From: Aquificaceae bacterium
GTDB lineage: Bacteria; Aquificota; Aquificia; Aquificales; Aquificaceae
Direction: 5' to 3'
DNA: 13,015 bases
Assembly (NCBI GenBank): GCA_015490115.1
Contig: WFYM01000206.1
Span: 1-13,015, forward strand
Shown here piece after piece: positions 1 through 5,946 of this stretch. A program made the translations under genes and the position numbers. The notes beneath the pieces are model-generated. The model saw only the letters and a program-made list of their open reading frames with translations. It was not told the origin of the DNA and made no database searches. The first letter of the stretch is position 1; each line of letters opens with the position of its first letter.

Positions 1-648
1 GTGGTCACCTTCGGTGAGGGCGGAGACCTTAACGCCTCGGAGGTTAGGCTGACTCAAAAGGGGACCGAGTTCAAGTTTATGGGTGAGAGGTTCAGGGTTC
101 CCGTCCTTAGCTTGGGGATAGTCGACAACGTCCTCTCCGCCTTCGGCGTCCTCAAGGTCCTCGGACACGACCCGAGGGATTTCAGGGAAGCCCTCTCGGA
201 CTTCAGGGGAGTAGAGGGGAGGATGAGGCTCCTCGACTTCGGAGATTTCACGGTAATAGACGACACCTACAACGCTAACCCGCCCTCCGTCAAGAACGCC
301 CTCCTTACCCTCTCCAAGCTAAAGACTGACTCGAAGAAGATAGCCGTCCTCGGTGACATGCTCGAACTCGGTCCCTTCAGCGAAAGGCTCCACAAAGAGA
401 TCGGAGCTTTTTCCGCAAAGCTTCCCATAGACCTCGTCATGTTCTACGGTAAGGAGATGCTCTTTGCTCACGAGGAGAGGAGAAGGAGGGGAAAGGCGAG
501 CCTTTACTTCAGCTCCAAGGAGGACCTTGTAGAGGCTCTGTTGAAATGGACGAAGGATAAAAATATAATTCTCTTGAAAGGGTCGAGGGGAATGAGGATG
601 GAGGAGGTTCTAAACCGCTTGAGGGAGATAAAAGGTTATGAAAGATAA
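1..648 (+). CDS. murF: UDP-N-acetylmuramoyl-tripeptide--D-alanyl-D-alanine ligase (MurF), C-terminal part
   Basis: MurF is the cytoplasmic ligase that adds D-Ala-D-Ala to the UDP-MurNAc-tripeptide at the expense of ATP, completing the peptidoglycan precursor. The 215 visible residues match the end of the central ATPase domain and the C-terminal Rossmann-like domain of Mur ligases: DDTYNANP at residues 87-94 of the fragment, GDMLELG at 118-124 and LKGSRGMRMEEV at 192-203, all typical of MurF rather than MurC, D or E. The family is usually about 430-450 residues, so roughly half the gene lies left of the window; the GTG at base 1 is an internal valine, not a start. The stop TAA overlaps the next gene by 11 bases, indicating an operon. 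Identification is secure; only the N-terminal ATP-binding region is unseen. Confidence 0.96.
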   Translation: MVTFGEGGDLNASEVRLTQKGTEFKFMGERFRVPVLSLGIVDNVLSAFGVLKVLGHDPRDFREALSDFRGVEGRMRLLDFGDFTVIDDTYNANPPSVKNALLTLSKLKTDSKKIAVLGDMLELGPFSERLHKEIGAFSAKLPIDLVMFYGKEMLFAHEERRRRGKASLYFSSKEDLVEALLKWTKDKNIILLKGSRGMRMEEVLNRLREIKGYER

Positions 649-1240
649 CAAAAACGCTGAGGTCTTCATCTTCGAGGACACGTTCTTCTTCACGACGAAG
701 GTAAACATAAAGAGGGTGGAGGGTGAGAGGCTCATCCTCACAACCACACCCCTCCTCAAAAAGTTCGCTGTCCTCGGAAAGAGGATATACATCAAATACA
801 GGTCCTTCGCCCTCCCTGTTAAGGTGGTGGGAAAGAGCGAGGAGGAGCTTATAGTCACCTTACCTGAGCTGAACCCGGAAAGACCTGTGGGTGACAGGAA
901 GAGTGCGAGGGTAAACCCCTCCCACGTCCACCCCGTAAAGCTATACGTTGAGGTGGACGGAACGAGGAAGGAGTATGAAGTGGAGGACATATCGGAGGGC
1001 GGTTTCTCCATAAGGGTGGACGCTTCGGAACTCGAAAACTTCCTGAACAAGGAGGTGGGTGTCCACATAGAGTTTCCCGTTGAGCTTGAGGAGGTGAGGG
1101 GTTCGGCGAAGCTCGTGAACGTTCAGGAGCTTGAAGATGGGAAGCTCAAGCTCGGCTTCGAGATGTTCCTCGACGACGCGGACACGGTCAAGGTCAGGTT
1201 CTACGTCTACTCCCGTATCAGAGAGATCCTCAAGGAGTGA
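638..1240 (+). CDS. PilZ-domain protein, predicted c-di-GMP receptor
   Basis: The 200-residue soluble protein carries the two c-di-GMP-binding signatures of PilZ domains: RxxxR (R87 to R91, RKSAR) followed about 25 residues later by DxSxxG (D117, S119, G122). The PilZ barrel spans roughly residues 84-195. The first 80 residues form a separate beta-rich domain, placed like the N-terminal domain of YcgR-type flagellar brake proteins, but I cannot confirm that relation. There is no signal peptide or membrane segment. The ATG lies inside the end of murF, with the purine run GAGGGAG at 621-627 and AAAGG at 631-635 upstream. The likely role is sensing c-di-GMP and passing the signal to a partner protein (motility, attachment or envelope). 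The neighbours are envelope genes rather than flagellar ones. The domain call is firm; the output is unknown. Confidence 0.87.
   Translation: MKDNKNAEVFIFEDTFFFTTKVNIKRVEGERLILTTTPLLKKFAVLGKRIYIKYRSFALPVKVVGKSEEELIVTLPELNPERPVGDRKSARVNPSHVHPVKLYVEVDGTRKEYEVEDISEGGFSIRVDASELENFLNKEVGVHIEFPVELEEVRGSAKLVNVQELEDGKLKLGFEMFLDDADTVKVRFYVYSRIREILKE
1232..1237 (+). promoter_or_regulatory. Shine-Dalgarno AAGGAG for the lipid-kinase gene
   Basis: A perfect AAGGAG lies just before the TGA of the PilZ gene. Seven bases downstream is TTA (1245) and thirteen downstream is CTG (1251); neither is a usual start codon. The site argues that translation really begins in this short stretch and not at the upstream ATG. 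Confidence 0.55.
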
Positions 1241-1250
1241 CCCCTTAGAG

Positions 1251-1793
1251 CTGAAAAGACAACTCTTCCACCTCCTCCTCATACCCCTCTGGGCTTTCCC
1301 GATCCTATACTTCCCCTTTTGGGTCACCGTCGCTTCCATGCTACTTGTCATTCTCGTAAACTGGATGCTCACATTGAAGGTAAGCTGGGTCCTCAGGCTC
1401 TTTAAGCCCCTCGTTGAGAAGTTCGAGAGAGAGGAGAACTTGGAAAGACCAGGAATTCAGGCTCTCTACGCCAACCTCGGCGTATTCCTCTCTTACCTCC
1501 TCTTCGGGAAGACTTCTTTGGTCGGTGTTTTGGTCCTCGCGGTCGGGGACAGTCTCTCCACGCTCGTCGGCAAAAGTTTCGGGAAAAGGGGTTTGTTCTT
1601 CAACCCCTCCAAGAGCTGGGAGGGGACGTTTTCCTTCTTCCTCGGATCTTACCCTGTCTCCCTCCTTTTCCTCGGAGTTGAGGAAGCTGTCGTTGTTTGC
1701 GTCGTAACAGCCCTCGTAGAGTCTTCAAAGATTAAGATAGACGACAACCTCACCGTCCCCCTTACCGCCTCAGCCCTCGCTTACCTCATGTGA
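1251..1793 (+). CDS. CTP-dependent dolichol/phytol/diacylglycerol kinase-family membrane protein
   Basis: This is a small polytopic membrane protein with the conserved marks of the SEC59/DGK1/VTE5 polyprenol-diacylglycerol kinase family: KRQLFH at the N-terminus, GD at about residue 99, KSWEGT at 121-126 and DDNLTVP at 164-170 (numbered from the CTG at 1251). About six hydrophobic segments are visible. Known relatives use CTP to phosphorylate a lipid alcohol, so a lipid-recycling or lipid-salvage role in the inner membrane is inferred; substrate unknown. The start is unresolved: no ATG, GTG or TTG lies between an ATG at 1137, deep inside the PilZ gene, and one at 1338 that would delete the conserved KRQLFH. 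The Ser/Arg-rich stretch encoded from 1137 is just the PilZ gene read in another frame. An AAGGAG at 1232-1237 points to a start near 1245 (TTA) or 1251 (CTG). The 3' end overlaps recO by 13 bases. Confidence 0.78.
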   Translation: MKRQLFHLLLIPLWAFPILYFPFWVTVASMLLVILVNWMLTLKVSWVLRLFKPLVEKFEREENLERPGIQALYANLGVFLSYLLFGKTSLVGVLVLAVGDSLSTLVGKSFGKRGLFFNPSKSWEGTFSFFLGSYPVSLLFLGVEEAVVVCVVTALVESSKIKIDDNLTVPLTASALAYLM

Positions 1794-2425
1794 TACTCCA
1801 TGTAAAGGTCGAGGAGGTCCTCTATCCTCTTTAACGTCCCCTTCCCCACGGACACCCTCTTTATGCCCTTTTCGGAGATCCTCCTTAGGGTCGCGAGGAC
1901 CTGAGCTTGGACCTCCACCTCCCCCTCCTCACCCGCGGAGCCGTCGGAGAGCCTCACCTTCAACCTCCTCCTTCTCGGTATCCTCTCCAGAAACTTGGGT
2001 CTCAGCCCCATAGCCTCTATAACTTTCAGCCTGAAGAGGACCCTGTAGAGACCCGCACTCCTCCCGGGATCAACCTTTAAGAACTTGACGAGGAGCTGAA
2101 AGATCCTCTCGTCGTAGAACCTTATCCTGCTCAGTGTAAAAGCGGAGAGCCAGCACATCCAGAGGTATCTCCTGTAGTCTGTGGCAAGCAGGGAAAGCCT
2201 CTCCACCGAGAGGACGTCGTTCGGAACTAAGATGTCCCCCTTTTGTTCCAAGTCCGCCTCCACCACGTTGAAGGGTTCGAAGACGCCGAAAAAGGGACTT
2301 GAGCTTGTGTAACCCTCCCTCACGAGGATGCTTTGGACACCCACCTGACAGTAAACCTTCGCTATCAGGTCCTGATCTCCGGATCTTACACGCTTTAGAA
2401 CCACAGCCCTTGCCTTGAAGCTCAC
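1781..2425 (-). CDS. recO: DNA repair protein RecO
   Basis: RecO works with RecR to load RecA onto SSB-coated single strands in recombinational gap repair. The N-terminal 80 residues fit the RecO OB-fold: an opening ARAVVLKRVRSGDQD, a VREGYT strand and FEPFNVVEADL. The C-terminal helical domain is seen at LSAFTL (94-99) and LYRVLFRLKVIEAMGLRPKF (126-145). At 214 residues it is near usual bacterial size. The Cys pairs that form a zinc finger after this point in some RecO proteins are absent, replaced by an Arg-rich loop. The frame stays open far upstream, to base 2842, but that extension lies antisense to panC, so the GTG at 2425, where similarity begins, is chosen. No Shine-Dalgarno is visible; a TATTAT ends 7 bases before the GTG. 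It overlaps the lipid-kinase gene tail to tail by 13 bases. Confidence 0.84.
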   Translation of the reverse strand: MSFKARAVVLKRVRSGDQDLIAKVYCQVGVQSILVREGYTSSSPFFGVFEPFNVVEADLEQKGDILVPNDVLSVERLSLLATDYRRYLWMCWLSAFTLSRIRFYDERIFQLLVKFLKVDPGRSAGLYRVLFRLKVIEAMGLRPKFLERIPRRRRLKVRLSDGSAGEEGEVEVQAQVLATLRRISEKGIKRVSVGKGTLKRIEDLLDLYMEYHMR

Positions 2426-2464
2426 TTTTCTTATAATACTTTCCTTCTGCGGGGAGGTGGCAGG
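2410..2464. promoter_or_regulatory. Bidirectional promoter between recO and panC
   Basis: The heptamer TATAATA at 2432-2438 reads as a perfect -10 TATAAT on the forward strand (2432-2437) and as TATTAT on the reverse strand (2438-2433). Forward, a TTGCCT at 2410-2415 sits 16 bases upstream as a possible -35, and transcription would start near 2444, giving panC a leader of about 20 bases. Reverse, the predicted start falls at about 2426, next to the recO GTG. No good reverse -35 is seen. Confidence 0.6.
2450..2460 (+). promoter_or_regulatory. Ribosome binding site of panC
   Basis: A GGGGAGG core lies 8 bases before the GTG at 2465. It decides this start, because the reading frame is open further left and GTG is otherwise ambiguous. 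It shows that this gene, unlike its divergent partner recO, is translated from a normal leader. Confidence 0.7.
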
Positions 2465-3316
2465 GTGCCTCTGCTCTTCAGGAAGGTGAGAGACCTCAGG
2501 AACCACATAAGGAGCTTGAGGTGTGAAAAGGGACTCAGCGTCGGTTTCGTCCCGACGATGGGCTACCTCCACGAGGGTCACAAGGCTCTCATAAGGAAGT
2601 CCAAAGTTCAGAACGACGTCACCGTTGTTAGCATATACGTCAACCCGACCCAGTTCGGTCCCTCGGAGGACTACGACAGGTATCCGAGGGATCTGGAGAG
2701 GGACATGGCTATATGCGAAGAGCTTGGTGTGGACGTCGTCTTCGCACCCCCCGACGAGGAGATCTACCCTTTGGGCTTCAAAACGGAGGTATACGTGAAG
2801 GGTATAAGCGACGTCTTGGAGGGGAAGTTCAGACCGGGTCACTTCAAGGGTGTGGCTACCGTGGTCCTCAAGCTACTCAACATAGTCCAGCCGGACAGGG
2901 CTTACTTCGGCGAGAAGGACTACCAACAGCTGAAAGTTATAGAAACGATGGTGAGGGACCTTCTGATCCCTGTCGAGATAGTTCCCGTGGAGACGGTAAG
3001 GGAGCCTGACGGACTCGCCTGCAGTTCGAGGAACGTATACCTCTCCGAGGAGGAGAGGGAGTCAGCCCTTTCCCTCTACAGGTCCTTCCTGCTCGCGGAG
3101 GAGATGATAAGGAAAGGGGAGAGGAGGGCTGATGTTATAAAGGCTGAGATGGAGAAGTTCATACTCTCACACCCCCACGTGAGGAAGATAGACTACGTGG
3201 AGATAACCGACCCGGATCTGAGACCGACCGATACGGTCCGCAAAGGGGACAGGATACTCCTCGCTGTCTGGGTGGGTTCGACGAGGCTGATAGACAACTG
3301 GAAGGTCTCCCTATGA
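2465..3316 (+). CDS. panC: Pantothenate synthetase
   Basis: PanC condenses pantoate and beta-alanine in the cytoplasm, through a pantoyl-adenylate, to make pantothenate for coenzyme A. All family signatures are present in the 283 residues: PTMGYLHEGH at 30-39 (the HIGH-like ATP-binding motif), YVNPTQFGPSEDYDRYPR at 58-75, GHFKGVATVV at 125-134, GEKDYQQ at 149-155 and GLACSSRN at 183-190. The length matches the usual 280 or so. The GTG start has a strong ribosome binding site 8 bases upstream and a TATAAT promoter in the short gap to recO. The stop overlaps the fmt start in an ATGA, so fmt is almost certainly co-transcribed and translationally coupled. No panB or panD is in the window, so the pathway genes are dispersed. 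Confidence 0.99.
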   Translation: MPLLFRKVRDLRNHIRSLRCEKGLSVGFVPTMGYLHEGHKALIRKSKVQNDVTVVSIYVNPTQFGPSEDYDRYPRDLERDMAICEELGVDVVFAPPDEEIYPLGFKTEVYVKGISDVLEGKFRPGHFKGVATVVLKLLNIVQPDRAYFGEKDYQQLKVIETMVRDLLIPVEIVPVETVREPDGLACSSRNVYLSEEERESALSLYRSFLLAEEMIRKGERRADVIKAEMEKFILSHPHVRKIDYVEITDPDLRPTDTVRKGDRILLAVWVGSTRLIDNWKVSL

Positions 3317-4215
3317 AGGTCCTCTTCTTAGGGACCCCCTCCTTTTCCCTCCCGAGCCTCGAAGCCCTCCATAAGGAAGTGGGTGTGAGTTGGGTAGTTA
3401 CCCAGCCCGACAGACCTTCGGGGAGGGGGATGAGGAAGAGACCACCGCCCGTGAAGGAACTCGCTGAAAAGCTCGGTATTCCCGTCTTTCAGCCGGAGAG
3501 TAAGGAGGAACTCGGGAGCATTGTTTCGGAACTAAAGCCTGACGTCTGCATCGTCGTCGCCTACGGTATGATACTTCCTAAAAAAGTTCTCCGGATCCCA
3601 AAGTTTGGCTTTTTGAACCTCCACCCCTCCCTACTTCCCAAGTTCAGGGGTCCAGCACCCATCCAGAGGGTCCTCATGGCTGGAGAAGAAGAGACGGGGA
3701 ACACGGTGATCCTCATGACCGAAAGGGTGGACGCGGGTCCCATCTTGGCTCAGGAGAAGGTAAGGGTCGAAGAAAAAGACAACCTGAAGACCTTGTCGGA
3801 GAAGCTCTCGAAGAAGGGTTCCGAGCTACTAGTGAAGACCTTAATGGCTTGGGTGGAGGGGAGGGTGGAGCCTACTCCCCAAAAGGAGGAGGAGGCTACC
3901 TACGCCCCGCCCGTTAGAGAGGAGGAGCTGAGGATCTGCTGGCTCGCCCCTTCGGGGAGCGTGAGGGACAGGGTGAGAGGGCTGTATCCCGACGCTTACA
4001 CTTACTTCAGAGGTAAAAGGATAAAGGTCCTCAAGGTCTCACCGGTGGAAGGTGAGGGGGAGCCGGGGGAGGTGATAGACGAGAGGCACCTCATTGTAGC
4101 CTGCGGAAGCGGAGCCGTCAAGATAGAGGAGCTTATAACTCCAAAGGGGAGGAGGGTATCGGGAGAGGACTTTTGCAGGGGTTACTCTCCGAAGAGGGGT
4201 GAGCTGTTAAAATAA
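3313..4215 (+). CDS. fmt: Methionyl-tRNA formyltransferase
   Basis: Fmt transfers a formyl group from 10-formyltetrahydrofolate to initiator Met-tRNA. The N-terminal catalytic domain opens with MKVLFLGTPSFSLPSLEAL and carries the formyltransferase triad positions N102, H104 (LNLHPSLLPKFRGPAPI) and D140 (RVDAGPIL). The C-terminal OB-like tRNA-binding domain starts near residue 205. At 300 residues it is close to the usual 310. The start overlaps the panC stop by four bases (ATGA), and GGAAGG at 3300-3305 supplies a ribosome binding site with 6-base spacing. The def (peptide deformylase) gene that often accompanies fmt is not next to it. Nothing is odd in the sequence. Confidence 0.99.
   Translation: MKVLFLGTPSFSLPSLEALHKEVGVSWVVTQPDRPSGRGMRKRPPPVKELAEKLGIPVFQPESKEELGSIVSELKPDVCIVVAYGMILPKKVLRIPKFGFLNLHPSLLPKFRGPAPIQRVLMAGEEETGNTVILMTERVDAGPILAQEKVRVEEKDNLKTLSEKLSKKGSELLVKTLMAWVEGRVEPTPQKEEEATYAPPVREEELRICWLAPSGSVRDRVRGLYPDAYTYFRGKRIKVLKVSPVEGEGEPGEVIDERHLIVACGSGAVKIEELITPKGRRVSGEDFCRGYSPKRGELLK
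4208..4213 (+). promoter_or_regulatory. Possible -10 element (TAAAAT) at the fmt / unknown-gene junction
   Basis: TAAAAT ends exactly 6 bases before the ATG at 4220 and its last T is the first base of the fmt stop TAA. There is no Shine-Dalgarno in front of 4220. It could give a leaderless transcript of the downstream gene. A Leu-Lys-stop codon run makes this hexamer by itself, so it may be chance; no -35 is visible. Confidence 0.3.
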
Positions 4216-4219
4216 ACAC

Positions 4220-5095
4220 ATGGAGGATAAGTTCTCGAGGCTCGTCCTTCTCGTTGAGCGCTACCTCTCCCAGATATTCGGCTCCCTCAGGGTATACAGG
4301 GAGGGGAACGAGTTTCTGATACCTTGGGGGTCGACGGTCATAAACGTCGAGGTGAGGAAAGAAGGTGAGGAGGTTTACCTTCACGTATATTCACCGGTAG
4401 CCCTCAGGGTAAAGCCGGACAAGGACCTTATGAGGTTTCTGCTCGTCGAGAACTCCTCACTTAAGATGTGTGCCTTCTCCGTTGAGTTCGAGAAGGGCTT
4501 TCTGGACATAATACTCGGAGTCAGGATAGACGCCGAGTTCCTCACGAAGGACCTCCTCGGGACCGTAGCTATAAGGGTGGGCAACTTGGCTAACGAGTAC
4601 GGAAAGGAGATAATAGCGGTCTTCGGAGGTATATCCTTCAAAGAATACGTTGAGAGGGAGAGGAGGGAAAAAAGACCACCTACCGAGAGGAAGATCCTAC
4701 ACGACATATTCGAGGTGGAGGGGACGAAGGTAGCCCTCGAAGTTTACGACTCGGGGGAGGAAGAAAGGTATATAGTTGTCGGGAAGGTGGTGGAGACGGG
4801 GCGGGTCTTCATAAAGGCGGAGAGGAGGGGGGACCTCCAGAGGATGACGAGGCTGATCGAGGACATCAAGGGCTTCCTTCTCAAAAAGGATATAAGGTCC
4901 CTCAGAAGGTCGCTAAAGCACTACGAGGTCGAGGACCATATACTCTTCGGTGTTATAGCGGGTGGGGAGGAGAAGGTAAAGAAGCTGAGGGAACTCGAGA
5001 AGGAGATAAGCACACTCACCGAACTCCTCATGAAGGGTGAGATATCGGAGGAGGAGTACAGGAGGAGGATAAGGGACTTAGACGAGGAGGTCTAA
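4220..5095 (+). CDS. Protein of unknown function; possible YbjN/type III chaperone-like N-terminal half, SHOCT-like C-terminus
   Basis: I do not recognise this 291-residue soluble protein as a named gene. Residues 1-138 alternate helix and strand (opening helix, three strands, an ENSSLKMCAFSVEF stretch at 77-90, a strand pair ending in ILGVRID at 98-104, then a long helix), which resembles the YbjN / type III secretion chaperone-like fold; this is a pattern judgement only. Residues 141-158 are a charged linker, 160-250 form a second mixed domain, and 258-291 are a charged helical hairpin reminiscent of SHOCT domains (ELLMKGEISEEEYRRRI), which often mediate oligomerisation. There is no signal peptide or membrane segment. 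It follows fmt after 4 bases but has no Shine-Dalgarno. Its 3' end overlaps the prenyltransferase gene by 18 bases on the opposite strand. Codon use matches the neighbours, so it is probably a resident gene. Confidence 0.88.
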   Translation: MEDKFSRLVLLVERYLSQIFGSLRVYREGNEFLIPWGSTVINVEVRKEGEEVYLHVYSPVALRVKPDKDLMRFLLVENSSLKMCAFSVEFEKGFLDIILGVRIDAEFLTKDLLGTVAIRVGNLANEYGKEIIAVFGGISFKEYVERERREKRPPTERKILHDIFEVEGTKVALEVYDSGEEERYIVVGKVVETGRVFIKAERRGDLQRMTRLIEDIKGFLLKKDIRSLRRSLKHYEVEDHILFGVIAGGEEKVKKLRELEKEISTLTELLMKGEISEEEYRRRIRDLDEEV

Positions 5096-5929
5096 GGCGA
5101 CAGTTATGAGGTAAGCTACGCTGACGTAACCGTTCACGGTGAAGAAGGCTTTTCCGAGCTTCGAAAGATCCCCCGGTCTCACGAGGGAGTGTTCGTAAAC
5201 GAGGAGGAGGGTAAGGAGGAGCATACCGGCGAAGTACACTTTTCCGAGGCTCTCGTGCCTGAGACCGACGAGGAGGAGTGCAAGGAGCGTCCCTACGTGA
5301 AAAGCTCTCGCGAGCTTTATAGCCTTCTCGATCCCGAACCTAACCGGTATGGAGCCGAGACCTTGCTTTTTATCGAACTCGTAGTCTTGGAGGGAGTAGA
5401 GGATGTCAAAACCCGCCACCCAAAGAGCCATCCCGAAACCGAGGAGGAGTGCGTCGAGGGAAACTCCGCTATTCAAGGCAACGTCGACACCGACGGGTAT
5501 GAGGAAGTATACAAGACCGAGGAAGAGGTGGGGGAAGCTCGTGAACCTCTTCGAGTAAGGGTAGAGCCAAAGGAGAAGGACAACAAGGGGTGAGAGCAGA
5601 AGGACCAAGGTCCCTATCATGGCACAGCTCAGGAAAAAAACCCCTAAAGAAAGGAAAACTATAGCCCAGACTTCTTTTCGTGAAACCCTCCCGGAAGGGA
5701 GGGGCCAGTTTCTCGTCCTCGGGTTCAGCCTGTCTATGGGTTCGTCGATCAGCCTGTTCAGCGCCATGCCGAGGGTCCTTCCGCTCACGAGAGCTACCAG
5801 TATCCAAAAGACCTTGGAGAGGGGAGGGAAGTCTTTAGCGAGCAGTAAGATAGAAGAGAGGGCGAAGGGGAGGGCGAAGACGGTGTGTTCTATCTTCAAA
5901 AGCTCGGAGTAGTCCCTAAATTTGTTCAT
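5078..5929 (-). CDS. mqnP: UbiA-family prenyltransferase, probably MqnP of menaquinone synthesis
   Basis: This integral membrane enzyme of 283 residues and about eight or nine helices attaches a polyprenyl chain to an aromatic acceptor. Both Mg-diphosphate-binding motifs of the family are clear: NRxxDxxxD at 58-66 (N58, D62, D66) and DxxYSxQDxxFD at 175-186, with the LPSG and YPYSKR loops at 77-80 and 123-128. The second motif fits the 4-hydroxybenzoate-octaprenyltransferase-like subgroup that includes MqnP of the futalosine route. Aquificota use menaquinone-type quinones, so MqnP is preferred over true UbiA; this is inference, and no other quinone gene is in the window. The ATG at 5929 has no Shine-Dalgarno; TATAAT ends 6 bases upstream. 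Only 17 bases separate it from the divergent hom gene. Confidence 0.88.
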   Translation of the reverse strand: MNKFRDYSELLKIEHTVFALPFALSSILLLAKDFPPLSKVFWILVALVSGRTLGMALNRLIDEPIDRLNPRTRNWPLPSGRVSRKEVWAIVFLSLGVFFLSCAMIGTLVLLLSPLVVLLLWLYPYSKRFTSFPHLFLGLVYFLIPVGVDVALNSGVSLDALLLGFGMALWVAGFDILYSLQDYEFDKKQGLGSIPVRFGIEKAIKLARAFHVGTLLALLLVGLRHESLGKVYFAGMLLLTLLLVYEHSLVRPGDLSKLGKAFFTVNGYVSVAYLITVALDLLV

Positions 5930-5946
5930 GGTATCATTATAGAGCC
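5930..5946. promoter_or_regulatory. 17-bp divergent promoter between mqnP and hom, predicted leaderless both ways
   Basis: The whole gap is one A+T block. On the reverse strand TATAAT occupies 5941-5936 and is followed by exactly 6 bases and the mqnP ATG. On the forward strand CATTAT occupies 5935-5940 and is followed by exactly 6 bases and the hom GTG. With the normal distance from -10 to +1, both transcripts would start at the first base of the start codon. No -35 element is recognisable on either side, and neither gene has a Shine-Dalgarno. Confidence 0.6.

Noticed and set aside
1..3. GTG at base 1 as the start of a complete 215-residue gene
   Set aside because: The protein aligns with the C-terminal half of MurF only; the codon is an internal valine at the window edge.
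1131..1250. Ser/Arg-rich N-terminal extension of the lipid-kinase protein
   Set aside because: It is the PilZ gene read in another frame; low-complexity Ser/Thr/Arg composition is what a frame shift of this codon usage yields.
2426..2842. Upstream extension of recO to an in-frame start at 2842
   Set aside because: It would run antisense through the first third of panC, and the added residues do not resemble RecO, which begins at the GTG at 2425.
3060..3130. Repeated GAGGAG/AGGAGG motifs here and across the window as a repeat family
   Set aside because: They are irregular and in frame with Glu and Arg codons; purine-rich coding bias explains them, and there is no CRISPR-like spacing.
5189..5593. 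134-residue open frame antisense to mqnP
   Set aside because: It is a charged, motif-free shadow of a membrane-protein gene with strong UbiA motifs.
5634..5640. Run of seven A (T on the coding strand) as a slippage or terminator signal
   Set aside because: The mqnP frame continues intact through it and no hairpin precedes it.
5686..5703. Perfect 7-bp inverted repeat CCCTCCC / GGGAGGG with a 4-base loop
   Set aside because: It lies inside mqnP where it encodes the conserved LPSG loop, and no T-run follows on either strand, so it is not a terminator.
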